Shown: piece after piece, positions 39,001-51,800 of the stretch
Layout of the letters: the number at the start of each line of letters is the position of its first letter
Position numbering within the stretch: the stretch's first letter is position 1
NCBI GenBank assembly: GCA_037176725.1
Contig: JAZBRS010000029.1
Span: forward strand, 120,003,001 to 120,067,000
Reading direction: 5' to 3'
Source: Posidonia oceanica
Lineage: Eukaryota > Streptophyta > Magnoliopsida > Alismatales > Posidoniaceae
DNA: 64,000 bases
Notes under the pieces: generated by a model
What the model was told of the DNA's origin: nothing
What the model saw: only the letters and a program-made list of their open reading frames with translations
Databases searched by the model: none
Made by a program: the position numbers and the translations under genes

Positions 39001-41995
39001 ACCGGAGAACTGCGCCGGAGAAGACGACCGGAGCGGCGAACAGGAACGGAGCAGGAGGGCCGGAAACCTACTCCTAAGGGGTGGAGAAGCAGCAGGGGAA
39101 GAAAAGGGGGCTAGGGGAAGAAACTTTTACCTGGGTCCGCGTCTGAGATGTCCTCCCGACGTAGGTGGCTTCAGGGGTCGCCGGTGGGGTCCGTCCGGTC
39201 GCTGCGGGTGCTGTCCGCTACTCACGAGGGCTGGAGTCACCTCAGAACGGTCCTCCGGAGCTTCCCAGATGATCAGACACGAGCTGTGCAGACCGGAGGG
39301 AGATTCGGCAGGTCGTGGGTTCAGAGTGGCAGCCGGAGGCCGGGGGGAGTGTCTGCTACTCCTCAGGCTGGATGGAGCCTTCCGGGAGATTGCTGGAGGT
39401 CCGGGGAACGGTTCTGGATTGTTGGATTGGGTTTCTGGAGAGTGTGGAGAAGATTCGGAGCTTGGTTGATCTTCTGGTCAGTGGAGATGGCAGGTGTTTG
39501 TTGTGGAGTTTGTGGTCTGTGGTGGAGGATAGGGCTGAAGGTCAGGTGCTTCTGAAAGGTGGAGGTCTGGTGATTATCTGGGTGAAGTTTGGTGGGAAAT
39601 GGCGAGCTGTGGTGGGGAGAATTGTGGGAGGATCGGTGTTGGGTTGCAGTGGTGATTAGGTGGAGTTTCAGGGCGGTTTTAGGTGGTGAAAAGGCAATGG
39701 GATGGCGGGAGATGAAGGTTGGTAGTTGGGTGAGATTGGGGAAGCAACTGGGAGGAGTGTGGCGGCTTGAGGTGGGTCTGGCTTGCTGGAAAGGGAAGAG
39801 GGAGGTTTGTTGCGGATTTTAGCAGAGGAAGGGGAGGGAATTGCTGAAGGGAGGCTGGAGAATTGGAGGCTCTCTCCGGGATGCTGAAGACTCTCTCAGG
39901 CTCTCTCTTCTGCTCTCTCTTCTCTCTGGAATTGGAAGATGAAGAGGAGAAGGAGGAGGTCGCACAGGTGGGGAGAAGGCTCTGAATTCTGGTTTGGGAT
40001 TGCTCTCTCAGGGTTTTCTGATCGCTCGCTCTCTCTCTGGATCGTCCAAAGCTGAAGGAAGGAGGAGAGGACCGGAGGCTTAAATGAGGAGGAGGCTGGA
40101 GACTGCTGGCGCGAACTGGTGGTTTGAATTCCACTGGCGGCACTGCAGCAGAGGCGATGGATGTCGGTGAGTCGACCGGCATTCAATGCCCCCCGGAATT
40201 GGTGCTGAGAGAAGAGAGGAGCGGCGAGTTGCTGTTGCTGATAAGATGGAGGCTTCAAATTGGAACGATGGAGGGAGGGCTGTAGCAGCTGTTCGCGGGA
40301 GGAAAAATGGAGGAGGAAGCGCAGAAGGCTAAGGAAGAAGAAGGAGAGGCGTGGGCTGGACTGCTGCGGGCCGAGAAAAAGGAGAAAAAATAAAGGAAAA
40401 AGGAAAATGGGCCGACGGGCCCAGTAAGGAAAAGGAAGAAAGAAAAAGAGAAGGAAGAAAGAAAGAAAGGGTAGAATGGGGAAATAAAATTAGTAAAAAT
40501 GAACTAAAAATAAATAAAAATACTAGAAAGGTTGTGATGTAGATGAGGATTTTAATTAAATTTTTTAATGGCCATTTTGGGTTGATTAATGTGTTTTGGG
40601 CTTGATTAGGGTTTTAGGGTTTTGGTTTTGCTTTTAATTGGTTTTCACTTGATTAAATGTTTGTTAAACCTTTTTTTTAAATTGTTTTAAAAATTGTGTT
40701 TCTCTTGTTAGATACTTAGGACATTGATTAGGATTTTTTAGGATTTATTTTCGTATTAATCAGGATTGGTTTTAGGTTTTTAAGTCTTAGTCTTCTTAGG
40801 TTTTTTTTCTTTCTTAAGTCTTTTAAATTATGCTTTGATTTTTATTTGTTGATTTTTCTTGGAATTTTTAGTTAGATTTTTCTGGTTTGATAGGGTGTTT
40901 TTAAGTCTTTTAAATGTGTTTTTCTTTTCCTTTTAATTAAGTTTTTAATTTGTTTTTTTCTTAGGTTTGTTAGGTTAAGTCTCTTTGTTTCTTTAATTAC
41001 TTGTTTTAGTGTTTGTTTTTTAATTCTTCTTTTTAGGGTTTGTTTTTTAATTCTTTTGATGGGGTTTTTACTTTTGGTGGGTTTTGGTTTTATTTTAGTT
41101 TTTTCCTTGATTTTTTAGTGTTTTCTTTTGATTTGTTTTGCAGTTTTTAGCTTACATGCTTGGTTTTCCTTTTAGTTTGATTTAGTTAAGTTTAGGTTTT
41201 TAATTGCTTGTTTAATGTCTTTTAATTGTTTTTCTTAGGGTTCTGATTTGTTTCTTTTATATTTTGGGGTTTTACAGATTTTTTGGGGTTTTTATGGATT
41301 TTTGCAAGAGAGGGAAAAGGAAAAGAGAAGGAGGAAAGAAATGGAAAAAAGAGGGAGATAAAAGGAAAAGAGATAGGTTGAAGGAAAAAGATTTTTTGAA
41401 AATTAGGGAAAGTGTTAAAAATAAAGTAAAAATAGGAATAAGATAGAGGAAGGATAGAAGCACAGAGGGGGCCCACAGCCACACCAGAGAAAGGGCAAGA
41501 AGGGGATGAAAAGAGAGATGATAATCAGGAGAGAGAGAGAGGAGAGAGAAAATGATAATCCCAGAGAGAGAAAAGGATAATTTGGGTGAATGGAGGTCTT
41601 AAAGGTCTTGGAATGGGATGAAAATTGCTGAGTGGGTAGCCTAGGGTTTCTAGTGTTGGTTCTGAGGTTTTGGTTTGATTCTAAGAAGGTTTTGGAGGGG
41701 TTTTAAGGTGTAGAAAAAGGGGAGTTTCACTTAAGTTCTCTAGGATTTTTGGGAATGGTCTAGGTTTGGAAATTTCTAAGTTCTTGGGTAGGTTTGCTAA
41801 GTGGGTGTTGGTGGGTTTTCCTATGGATTTTGGCTAGGTTTTGAGCTTGGGAAGAGGGGTAAAGGCTTAGGTCAAGTTGGGCTGATTTTGAAGGGTAAAG
41901 AAGAGGGTTAGGGTTTGGTTTTAGGTTAGGTTTGAGTCCAGCAATCATCAGGAGGGCTCCAAATGGTCCAAGCCTGCCAAGATGGGGTGTCAACA
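36087..41995 (-). repeat. R4 5' LTR (right copy)
   Basis: Same layout as the left copy, with TGTTGACACC at 41995 and CGCTACA at 36087. Small differences include an 8-base CTCTCTTC-type insertion near 39906 and single C/T or A/G changes. The promoter for R4 transcripts should lie here on the minus strand; I did not find a decisive TATA element. Confidence 0.96.
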
Positions 41996-42000
41996 GCGCC
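41996..42000. other. Target site duplication of R4, right copy (GCGCC)
   Basis: Identical to 13425-13429. Confidence 0.95.
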
Positions 42001-42720
42001 TTGCATCGCCCGCTTTCCCATGGTTTTCCCACGTCGGTTTTCTTTCCTCTTTGCATACGCTCGCATCGTGTGGTTTCATTTGGCTTTTCCACCCTTGTTT
42101 TCCTTTCCCCTTTGCATGTCGTACTTGCATTGCGTGGTTTTATCGACGTTTTGTTTTATCGCCTGCATTTGCATTAGGGCAATGATGCTTACTGTCTGGA
42201 GTTCTCACGAACCAGGGTTCACTCGGTTTGGAACATAGGCAGTGCTGCTGAGCACATAGGCTACACGTTAATTTTCCATGCATGGCATTCAGGCATTTAG
42301 GCATTAAAGCATACATAGCATGGCATAGCATCCATCGCCCCTTGGGCGTACAGTTAAAGGCAATCATTGCCGAAATTCCTGCAAATGTGAGCGTTTAGCC
42401 AAGAAAGACCGATTCCTCAAGCGTGTCGGGGGTGCCTAACACCTTCTTCGCACATAACAGTAGTCCTTACCCTTTCTTTGGACCTATAGTGACCAGTTTG
42501 CCCTCGTCCATGACACGAGTCAATCATTTTGCATAGCATTGCATTCATTTGCATGCTTTATTGCATTTCCCCTGGTTTTCCTCGTCTCCCGATTGAATAG
42601 ACTAGGTGGCGACTCTGTTTTTGTCTTATCTTTGCTTTCCTTCTTCGCGTCACTATCCGTGAAGTTCCTCTTCTCGTTCGGACCCCCTCCAGTCCAGATC
42701 TGTGAGATCTGGCATTCACA
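42001..42720 (+). repeat. R3 5' LTR, right part
   Basis: Continues the LTR broken at 13429 and aligns with the 3' LTR at about 51342-52061. Ends GGCATTCACA. Contains the block shared with the R4 LTR: the GACCGATTCC...GTGTCGGGGGTGCCTAACAC region near 42408-42442 and GGTGGCGACTCTGTTTTTGT near 42605. Confidence 0.95.
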
Positions 42721-42723
42721 GGC

Positions 42724-42741
42724 TGGCGACTCTGCTGGGGA
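42724..42741 (+). other. R3 primer binding site, probably tRNA-Arg
   Basis: TGGCGACTCTGCTGGGGA, three bases after the LTR end and one base different from the R4 site (CTC-T-GC against CTC-C-GC). Confidence 0.85.
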
Positions 42742-43644
42742 TCTAGACTCCGACTTTCGTTTTGGCTTTTTGCTTGCATGGCTTTTCGCTTGCGCTTGCC
42801 TTATGCCTGCTTCTTTGCTTTATTGCCTGCCTTATACATGTTTATTTGCTTCATTGCTTACATTATTCTTGTTTGCTTTGTTTATGTTTTATACATGCCT
42901 TTTGAGTGGTAAATGCTTTGTTCTACATGATTGCTATGCCACTACACATACACATGCCATGCATACCTACTTTTGGACATGCTGAGTGTTTTCTTTTCCA
43001 CTATCTTGTCCATATACACATGCACATGCCATGCCCATGCCTTTTGCCTCACTGTGTGATTGTCTACATGCCATGGCTTCCTGTTTCTTTCCCCTTCATG
43101 CATATGCCATGTTTAGGATATTAGAAACATATTTGCTCCCCTTTGGCTTAATTTAAAAGCAACAATAAAGCCAACATTTAACATTTAAGCACAAGAGCTA
43201 AACTTGCAATTTTCCCCTTGGTTAATAAAACGCAAGTAAAAAACTCTAAAGCATATTGCATGTTTGAATCATTCTAGAAAGCATGCATCTCCTCCTCTGA
43301 GTCCACCTACTTAGTCCGAGAAGGACAGTCTCGGTCTCTCGTTCAGTTGCTTTGGCACAGTGCGAGCTGATCGATCTGTCCCCCCTTGTCAGGGGTCGTG
43401 TCTGTGTGAGTAGAGGGTACAGCCCGTGCTTTGGCCGGGTCGAGGCCCCAAAAGCACCAACCGTTCATTGCCTAAGCTTTGGTTAGGATTTAGAACGGTG
43501 ACCTTACTTTCTGACCTGGAGTCAATAAATCCCATACCCATGAGTGAGTCAGAGTAGGCCACCTACTTAGGACCTGCATGGTGAGAGAGCGCATTTTAGG
43601 GCATTCATTTGCACGTGTGCCATTCATGCCACAACTAAATAACT
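42742..43644 (+). other. R3 leader
   Basis: No supported gene. Rich in TGCTTGC and CATGCC words. 42850-43330 aligns with the R4 leader (minus 35760-35330). Confidence 0.7.
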
Positions 43645-45032
43645 TTGCAGCTACCTAACTGTTTTGTTTGTTTTTCCAGGTCTCGAGCCGTGCCCGATTG
43701 TGCGTCTTCGGGTCACACATGCTCCCTATCCTTGCATACAGTTTCTGACTGTCCTGCTCCCTGTCTTGCCTGTCCGGATCTTCTCCATTACCATGGGGAT
43801 CCATCCTTTAGCTCGTCGCCTCCCGTGGATTCCGGGGTTGATGATCAGTCCTCCCTTTTTCTCCTGGTCGGCATCCGCCCATTTCTCCAGGCACCTCTGC
43901 CAGGAGCGCTTCCTGGTCCAGCTACCCTTGCCTCCTCTCTGCCTGTGGCACCTCATGCTGAGGCACAGAATCCGTCCCTGCTTTCGCCCGGTACTGGTGG
44001 ATCAAGCTGTCCGGTGCCTCCCTTCTATGTGGGCCAGCTCCTTTGTCCTTCAATTGTGCCTTTTGAACCCACAGTAGTTACCCTTCTGCCTGGCCGGTCT
44101 GCTCCCCTGCCTCGAGGATCGTCTGCAGTATCCCATGCTGGGGCATCGCCTTTCTCCCCTGTTGTGGCGCCGCGTCCACCATCGGATGTACCTTCGTCCC
44201 CTTCGCGTCCAGCCTTAGGTCCTCGTGCTGAGGCATCTACCCTTACCTCATCAGGTTCCCCTGCCTTGCCACCTTTGTTGGCCCTACCTAGCCCATCTTT
44301 GCCCGCCTTGGAGTCCTTTGTGTTCCTTGCAGCCCTTGACTCCCCTGCCTTGGCAGCCCTAGCTCAGCAGGTCTGATCCATCTCCGGGCTGGCCCATGAA
44401 ATGCAGGCCCTAGCTCAGGTCATGCAGAGCCAGTTATCTACTCTTGCACCCTCTGCCCCTGCACCATCGACACCTTTTTTGGTCGTGCCCCCTAGCCACC
44501 TTGCGTCGCCTGCACCCCTACTCCTCAGGAGTCACAGCCAGGAGGGAAGTGCACCTAACACCGGCTTTCAAACTTCACTCCCTTGGGCGAGTCACTTGGC
44601 TCCTTTTTCCTTAAGGTTGTTCATCTCTTAACGTTGCCTAAGATTCGTCCACTGCCGGATCCACTCCCGGCGTGGTATTGAGCTCATATGTTCTGCAGTT
44701 TCCATCGAGCCCTGGGGCACTCGACTGGTCACTCCCACACTTTGTGGGTTGCCGTCCAGTGCCTCGTTAACCAAGGGATTCTTCGCGTCGATGTGCAGGA
44801 GGCAGACCTGACACCTCTGCCAGCACCGGCGTATTTTGGTCTACCTAGCCATCCCTCGCTTAGATTTGCGAGCTTCGAGGGTGCTGGGTCCTCGGGAGTC
44901 AGTCGTAGCGCTCCTGACTTTACCTCTCCCCTGATGGATCCCTTTGGCCTCATCGGATTCGCTTCAGCCCCCTTTGCTATCCCATATCCTGAGCCTCCTG
45001 TTTCCTTGGGTCAGTCAGAATGGCCATGCTAG
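43645..45032 (+). pseudogene. gag: R3 gag remnant lacking the capsid domain
   Basis: A proline/serine/alanine-rich frame from 43645 runs through TGA 44374-44376 and on to about 44631. It resembles the disordered N-terminus of R4 gag. A frame change then leads to a piece like R4 gag just before the zinc knuckle (LPKIRPLPDPLPAWY), then CSFHRALGHSTGHS at about 44694-44735, where the last cysteine of the knuckle is serine. The tail to 45032 (GAGSSGV...DPFGLIGF) also has R4 counterparts. The roughly 200-residue capsid domain of R4 is absent. Without it and without pol the element cannot make particles by itself. Confidence 0.75.
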
Positions 45033-45270
45033 GATAAGAGAGCACGTGGCCAGAGATGCCAGGGCAGTGCCAGCGGCGTAGGAGCGGACCCAGCATCTCC
45101 CGCCTGAGGTCGTTGACAGGTATGTCCCCCTTATCCTCTCTTTTATTTCTTGTTTTGTCATTTGGTTTTTGTCGTTTTGTATTGCGTTTTCTCGTTTGTC
45201 AGAAAACCCATACAAAATACAAAACACTTGAAAAACTTAAAAAACATGCATATCCCTTCTTGCATGTACA
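45033..45270 (+). other. R3 region after the gag remnant, no gene seen
   Basis: T-rich around 45130-45200, with no domain. RT, RNase H and integrase would be expected after this point in an autonomous element and are missing. Confidence 0.6.
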
Positions 45271-45282
45271 TCCCATCCTCTT

Positions 45283-45500
45283 TACCGAGCTGGCAGCCCT
45301 AACTGCCTGGTTGACACCCATCACGTCGTCTACCCCATTTTGCACACCGGGCTGGCAGCCCTAACTGCCCGGCGGTAGGTTCGTCAACCTACCATCTTGC
45401 ACATACATGTCGCCTCACATGTACATATCCCCTCTTGCATGTACATCCCATCCACACACCGGGCTGATAGCCCTAACTATTCGACGATAGGTCCGTCAAC
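45283..45500 (+). repeat. R3 tandem block 1 (GGGCTGGCAGCCCTAACTGCC type)
   Basis: Four or so diverged units starting near 45285, 45348 and 45460, with (C/G)CGGGCTGGCAGCCCTAACTG or GGGCTGATAGCCCTAACTAT and a following GGTCCGTCAAC. Short GCATGTACATATC repeats follow up to about 45615. Confidence 0.75.
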
Positions 45501-45615
45501 TTATCACCTGGCACATATCAATCACCTTGCATGCATATCTGTCACTTCTTGCACATATCTGTCACTTCCTGCATGTACATATCACTCCATATCACCCCTG
45601 CATGTACATATCATT

Positions 45616-46900
45616 TCCTGTAAAAAAACATGCTTTCCTTTCAGTCGGTTTTCCCTCTTTATGTTTTCTAAACCAAAAACCATAAAAATCACAAAACCCA
45701 CAAAGCCCAAAAATATGTGTAAAATCTACAAAACATATAAAAAATTGCATAATCCCAAAAACCTGCCTTTGGACAACGAGCAGCGCCGAGAGGATGTCAA
45801 GCATCGACAATCTCAGGCAGGTCTCACTCGAGCAACGCCATCTCTTTGCATGTGGCCACACAGTGAGGCTGTGAGCAGAACAGAACATCTCACTGAGTTC
45901 AAAACTCCCAGAAGCGAGATCCACCTTATCAAGAGAGTCCACCAGACATGGAGAGGACCAAAGTAGAGCAGAACATAGCCAGAAGTTGTCTGTACACATT
46001 GTAGAGGCTGAAGGTGTACGTCGATCAGCCAAACTTTTAATTCCTCACCCGGGACTGCTACCCCAAGAGGGCGAAGACATGCATATCCAAAAGAATAGAG
46101 ATCATGTGAGAACATATGATGACAAGATATGCATGCTGGGCAGAAAAGAAAACTGAAGACAAAAGTCGAAGAAAGAAGGCGCCCATGAGAGGAGTGACTC
46201 GGACAAGCATCGAAGCCTCCTCGACTTTCAAATACAAGCACTACATCATCAACTGCACGGTAAACACTATCAGGAGGACCTAGCCCCACCCTCCAAGTGC
46301 AGCAGCATGCTCCAACCCTTTGTGTAGACAACTCTACTCCCCTAGCGGGCTAGATGCAACTCCAGTCACTCATGAGGGGAAAAGAAAAATCAATCCAAGA
46401 GCATTAAAAGTGGTAGTCGGTCCCCGAGGATTTGAGATGGAGACTATGAAGCTACACCCAACGCTCCTGCTACCAACATGCAGCCAAAGGCTATACTCTG
46501 CAAAGCTGAGGCCTCATCCCGAACCAAGAGTGAGAATGAGAGCCACTGACCACAACTCGGCATGGCGTTGCGCGAGGATCGAGAATCCCCTGAGTCAGAA
46601 AATGCAGGAGCATCCTCTCGGCATCAGCTGCTTTGAATCCTAAGCCACCAAAAACATACATGCATAATAACCTACCTTCCCCCTCTCCCTGTTTTTGAAA
46701 ACCAGAGCCAAGGACGAGCACTTTTGCTTGACCTCGCTCAAAGGCTCTGCACTTTTCAAATTTTGCCGCCCACCGTGTTGGGTAGGTCCTTGATGACCGG
46801 CATGTCCCTCATTTGTCACCTCGTGACGCCATGAAGCATGCCCGCACTGAGACCATTGCACACCCACCACGATGGGTTCCTGTTTTCTCCTTTGCATTAT
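45616..46900. other. R3 segment without recognisable content
   Basis: About 1.3 kb between the two tandem blocks. It starts with an A/C-rich stretch (45660-45765) and then looks single-copy in this window. Frames on both strands of 100-190 codons show no domain. It may be a remnant of coding sequence or an inserted fragment; I found no terminal repeats. Confidence 0.5.
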
Positions 46901-46914
46901 CGTGCATTCCTGTG

Positions 46915-47860
46915 CACCGGGCTGGCAGCCCTAACTGCCCGGTTGACACCTGTCAAAGTGTCTTCATCCGGGCTGATAGCCCTAACTATCCGGCGATGAG
47001 TCCGTTAACTCATCCCTGGGCTGGCACCCCTAACTGCTCGGTTGACACCCGTTAAAATGTTACTCCAGGCTGATAGCCCTAACTATCCGATGATGAATCT
47101 GTTAACTTATCATCGGGCTGGTAACCCTAACTACTCGGCTAGCAAACTCATTAGTTTTGTCTCCACTTTGCATTTCGATGCTAAGGGTGCTTCAGCTGTC
47201 CCCTGGTATCTCTCATCGAAATCAGAGGCATCTTTATTTTGACTGCCCTCTAGTATCACATTTCCATCTGCATCGGGCTGACATCCCTAATTGTTACGGG
47301 AGCATCTACGGACCTCTGCCACACCTTCGGGTATGGTATTCCCGTTGCATTCGTGGTTACAAGTCATCCCACTTGTCACCACCTCTCTTGCCTGACAAAC
47401 TCGCTAGCCTGTCATCGCCTTCGATACCAGGGGCATCTCTGTTTACTGCCCGTTGGTATCGTCTCACCCTCATTGGGCTGACATCCCCATCTGTCGCGGG
47501 AGCGTCTACGGACCTCTGCCGCACCTTTTGGTTCGGCATCCCCGCCCCTTTCCACCTTCATCCTGGCCGATACTCCCTAACTATCCGGTGACGAGTCCGT
47601 CAACTCCTCATGGGCTGATGATCCCTAACTATTCGGTGATGAGTCCGTTAACTCCTCGTGGGCTGATAGCCTTAACTATCCGGTGATGAGTCTGTTAACT
47701 CCTCGCAGGCTGATGATCCCTAACTATCCGGTGATGAGTCCGTCAACTCCTTGCGGGCTGATGATCCCCAACTATCCGGTGATGAGTTCATCAACTCCTC
47801 GTGGGCCGATACTCTCCAACTATCCGGCGATAGGTCTGTTAACTTATCACCCTTTCGTCG
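46915..47860 (+). repeat. R3 tandem block 2 (46-48-bp GGGCTGAT...GTCCGTCAACTCCTC units)
   Basis: Diverged units throughout, most regular at 47568-47850: GGGCTGATGATCCCTAACTA followed by TCCGGTGATGAGTCCGT and CAACTCCTCG, about 46-48 bp. A second kind, GGGCTGGCACCCCTAACTGC, lies near 47010. Inside the block a segment with TCTACGGACCTCTGCC is repeated about 200 bp apart (near 47305 and 47505). The unit core is shared with R4 arrays A and C on the minus strand. Confidence 0.85.
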
Positions 47861-48803
47861 TAGTTTAATTGCATTCTGTCACATATCATGGCATTTCATT
47901 GCATGTCATCATGTAGCTTCCTTGTATCCTCCGTAGAGTCAGTCCTAGTGTTGCATTCCATCATCATACGGACATCGCATGCTTAGGATCCGAACCCCTG
48001 GTTCGCGTATTGCTTAAGGTAGCATCCTCGGCACCCGCAGCTCTACACAGGTTGCCTACTTCGGATGATACTCGCGGTGGTGCGCGGCCTGGATCGTTTC
48101 CTCAGTTTTGCGTGCCCGGCGTCCCACTGTCTATACATTGCATTTCACTGCATAACATTGCATGACTCCTTTGTAGTCATTACATGAATTTCCGCCTTCC
48201 GTTTCCCAGACATGGCATACTTAGGAAATTGAACCCCTGGTACGTGCATTGCTAAGAGGCCTCCTCAGCAACGCAAAAACTTTTCATAGTTTTGCCTGCT
48301 CTGAATGACGCCCACGGTAGTGCACGGCCTAGGATCGCTTCCTTGGCATTATGTGCCCGCCACCGCATGCACATCCACAACACCTTACATTTGACAACAA
48401 GTCCGCGCTGAGGCTATTTTGGCCCAGCGCACTTTCACCGTGCGGCTGCTTGGCCCCGTGAGCTTGTTTTTTTCCGCGCTAAGGCTACTTTGGCCCAACG
48501 CACTTAAAATCGTCCAGCTTTCCCGAAGTATTGCCCGACGATGTTCCACCACACTACATGCATGCGTCACCCTATTTTCTCCCAATGGAGTACAACGCAA
48601 TGAGTGTTAGTGTAAGCATCACATTAGTGTAAGCATTGCATCAACATCTTCATTGCGGCGACGAGTCATGACTTTCGGTGCATCCACCGAATAAGTAACC
48701 CACGCCCACAGTAATATCGCGCTCCTGCCGGTGTCAAGAGGGGTGTCTAGTCTACCCTGAGCAGTGGCCTCGGTCCTCTTGACCTCGCTTAGGTTGGGGC
48801 ATC
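47861..48803 (+). other. R3 3' UTR with two further duplications and polypurine tract
   Basis: No gene. A diverged duplication of about 150 bp lies at 47977-48124 and 48204-48355 (GAACCCCTGGT, CACGGCCTAGGATCG-type words). A 31-bp motif CGCGCTNAGGCTA with TTTGGCCCA is present twice near 48405 and 48475. The end, 48660-48803, matches the R4 3' UTR and finishes with GGTTGGGGCATC before the LTR. Confidence 0.7.
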
Positions 48804-51800
48804 TGTAGACACCCCATTTTGACAGCTGGGAAGATGGTGGATCCTCTCGGAAGCTCGCTCGGACCCTGGGTCTCTCTCTCTCAAACCCACCCTAAAACCT
48901 CGCCAAACCCCAAAACCTTCCAAAACCTTCACCCAAGCCCACCTAGGCCTTAGCCCACACTTAACCAAGGCCAAAAAACCAAAAAAACAACCTTTGACCT
49001 CTTGGGCTCGTTGGACGCTAGCATGGGCAGCGTCCTACGTTGGATGCGCCCTGTGTCAGCGTCCAACGAGTCGAGGACTGTAAATTGCCTCCGCCACCTC
49101 TGGCTCACCGCCCATCCTCCCCGCCATCCTTCCCCACTTACTCACCGTCCCCTTGGCCACTTACTCTCCATTCCCGGCCATCCACTATGCGGCAAGGCCA
49201 GTAACTCGCCCTGCCACGGTGTCCATTCCTCTGTCGGCGGGTCTTCAGCTCACCTCGCTGTCATTGCCATCGCTGCCTGCCACAACGACTTTGGCCACCT
49301 CCGAACAAGCCACACTAACTCACCTGACATCCCTTGTGGCCTCCCCACTCATCACGACCTCTGCCAAGGCCTGCCAACCTCTGCAACCTCTGCTGCCAAT
49401 GTCAGAGCAAACCAACACAAAACCAAGACTTCACCTCATTCCAGACATCACCACACCCATTCATGAGAGAATTCAGTGCCTCCCAGACCTTAAGCAAACT
49501 CCCACGACCAATCCTCAGCCTTGAGCCTTCACTCCCGAGCCTCCCTTGCGTTTAGAAAGATCGCCGGAGTTCGCCGGCCACCCCCTTCTGCAGTGCCGGT
49601 GAGGAGTGCAAACATGCATCTGCAGGCCGCGACCAGGTGGGTTTTCTTCACCTCTAGCTCGTACATGCATGTGGTAATGTAGCTAGGTAGGTTTTACATG
49701 TCCTAGCATAGCACACACACCCCCTCACCTTGGCTTTCCAGTCGAGAGGAGGAGGAGGTGGGTGAAGCAATCCACCCACCTATTTCTGGCGCCGAGCATA
49801 TGGACATGCTCGTCGTCACTCACTCTTGCTTCCTAGCAAGTTAGTTTGGGATTTTTGGCCGATTTGGCCACTGATCTTGGTCGGGAAACTTCCCGACCTG
49901 TTGGACGCACATGTTGGTGCGTCCAACGTTGGACGTGCCCTGAGGCAGCGTCCAACAACCCTGCAGGTCTTTACTTTGTTTTGCTTCTTTTTGTTTCCAA
50001 GTTGTTATGCTTTAGTTGCACCTCTATGAGATTACTCTACATGCTTTCTCTTATGCTTACAGATGCTATGACATGCTTTATATCAAGTCTTGATCCCATC
50101 TTGGATCATTATTTCATGCTTCAGTTTAGTTTGCTGTTTGCCTGTGTTGGACGCTGGAGCACACTGCGTCCAATGTTGGACGTTGGTGTGTCCAGCGTTC
50201 TATTGTTCTGCTTACTTATACTTGCTGCCATGCTTGAGTGTTGCTTCTTTTTAAGGTTGCATGTGGATTTACATGGGTTTTTGTTCCCTTATTTCCTTAT
50301 ACATGTTCTTTTTAGAATATTTTATTTAGAATACTTGCTTGATCTATGTTACATGCCTTGGTTTACATCGCTTTCCATGGTTTGCATGTATATTTGAGTG
50401 GTTTTTGAGCTCAGTTTTTCCTTGCAGCTTGTTATGCCTCTTTTATGTGTTGGACGCAGGTACACTCTGCATCCTATGTTGGACGTAGATGTGCTCTGCG
50501 TCCTACGTTTCTGCTCAACTGCTCTTGTTTAAATGCTTGCATGATGCCATTATCACTTGTGTTTGCTTGATCCATGCTTGCATGTTTGTACTTAGCCCTC
50601 TTAGCAACTGTTCCCAACTTTGCTTGGCTTTTTATCAGGGATTTATGCAGGTCCCTTCATGTCTGTGCCTTCTAGTGTGTTGGATGTTGGTACTGCAGGC
50701 GTCCTACATAGGACGCAGGTGGTGCTTGCTTCCTACACTCTGGTTGTGTCTTTCCTTGTGCATGCTTTGCAGATGCTTTCCTTTTTGGATTTTTATTTGA
50801 TCCATGTATGCATGCTTAGCCTACATCTATTCACAATAACTTTAATGCATGCCTCCTTGTCATTTCATCACTTTGCATGGAGTTTTTGCCGCATCCCTGT
50901 GTGCTATGTGTTGGACGTAGAAGCCTTCAGCGTCCAATATTGGATGCTATGTCTTCTGGCGTCCAACACCATGCTCTGTTCAGATTGGCTTTGTGTCTAT
51001 GCATGTTCCCAGATTTCCTTTGGCTTCTGACCTTGGTTGCTGTGTATGATGTACATGTCTTCTACTGCTTCATTGCATTTGCATTGCATTCATACATTTA
51101 GAATGCATGTTTTTCCAAACTGCATGTTTTCTACTGTCTTCCATCTGTCTGTGTTGAACGCTATTTGTTCCTACGTCCAACATTGGACGTAGGTAATAGT
51201 TGCGTCCAACACTTACAATTGGCTGAACATTGTTTTAAAGCACTGATTTCATTTCGCTTGCCGCTTTCCGCATTTTACCGCCCCAACACATGCTTTGACA
51301 CCTATGCATATTGTCGGACTCCTGTTTCTCAGTTTTACGCCTTTCATCGCCCGCTTTCCTGTGGTTTTCCCACGTCGATTTTCTTTCCCCTTTGCCTACG
51401 CTCGCATCGTGTGGTTTCATTTGGCTTTTTCGCCCTTGTTTTCTTTTCCCCTTTGCATGTTGTACTTGCATTGCGTGGTTTATCGGCGTTTTGTTTTATC
51501 GCCTGCATTTGCACTAGGGCAGTGATGCTTACTGACTGGAGTTCTCATGAACCAGGGTTCACCCGGTTCGGAACACAGGCAGTGCTGCTGAGCACATAGG
51601 CTGCACATTTAATTTCCCATGCATGGCATTCATGCATTTATGCATTAAAGCATACATAGTATGGCATAGCATCTATCGCCTCGTGGGCGTACAGTTAAAG
51701 GCAATCATTGCCGAAATTCTTGCAAATGCGAGCATTTAGCCAAGACAGACCGATTCCTCAAGCGTGTCGGGGGTGCCTAACACCTTCCCCGCACGTAATA

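Larger units (their letters stand above)
13430..41995 (-). mobile_element. R4: 28.6-kb Tat/Ogre-like retrotransposon, nearly intact
   Basis: Minus-strand element with LTRs of 5898 bp (13430-19327) and 5909 bp (36087-41995) and a perfect 5-bp target duplication. Order on the coding strand: 5' LTR, PBS, leader, gag, protease with G-patch, RT, RNase H, second RNase H, integrase, spacer, extra ORF, tandem repeats, polypurine tract, 3' LTR. Gag to integrase is one frame over 8.8 kb with four stops and no frameshift. The LTRs are nearly identical: three differences in the first 150 bp or so, and long identical runs elsewhere. It is therefore the youngest layer. Confidence 0.97.
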
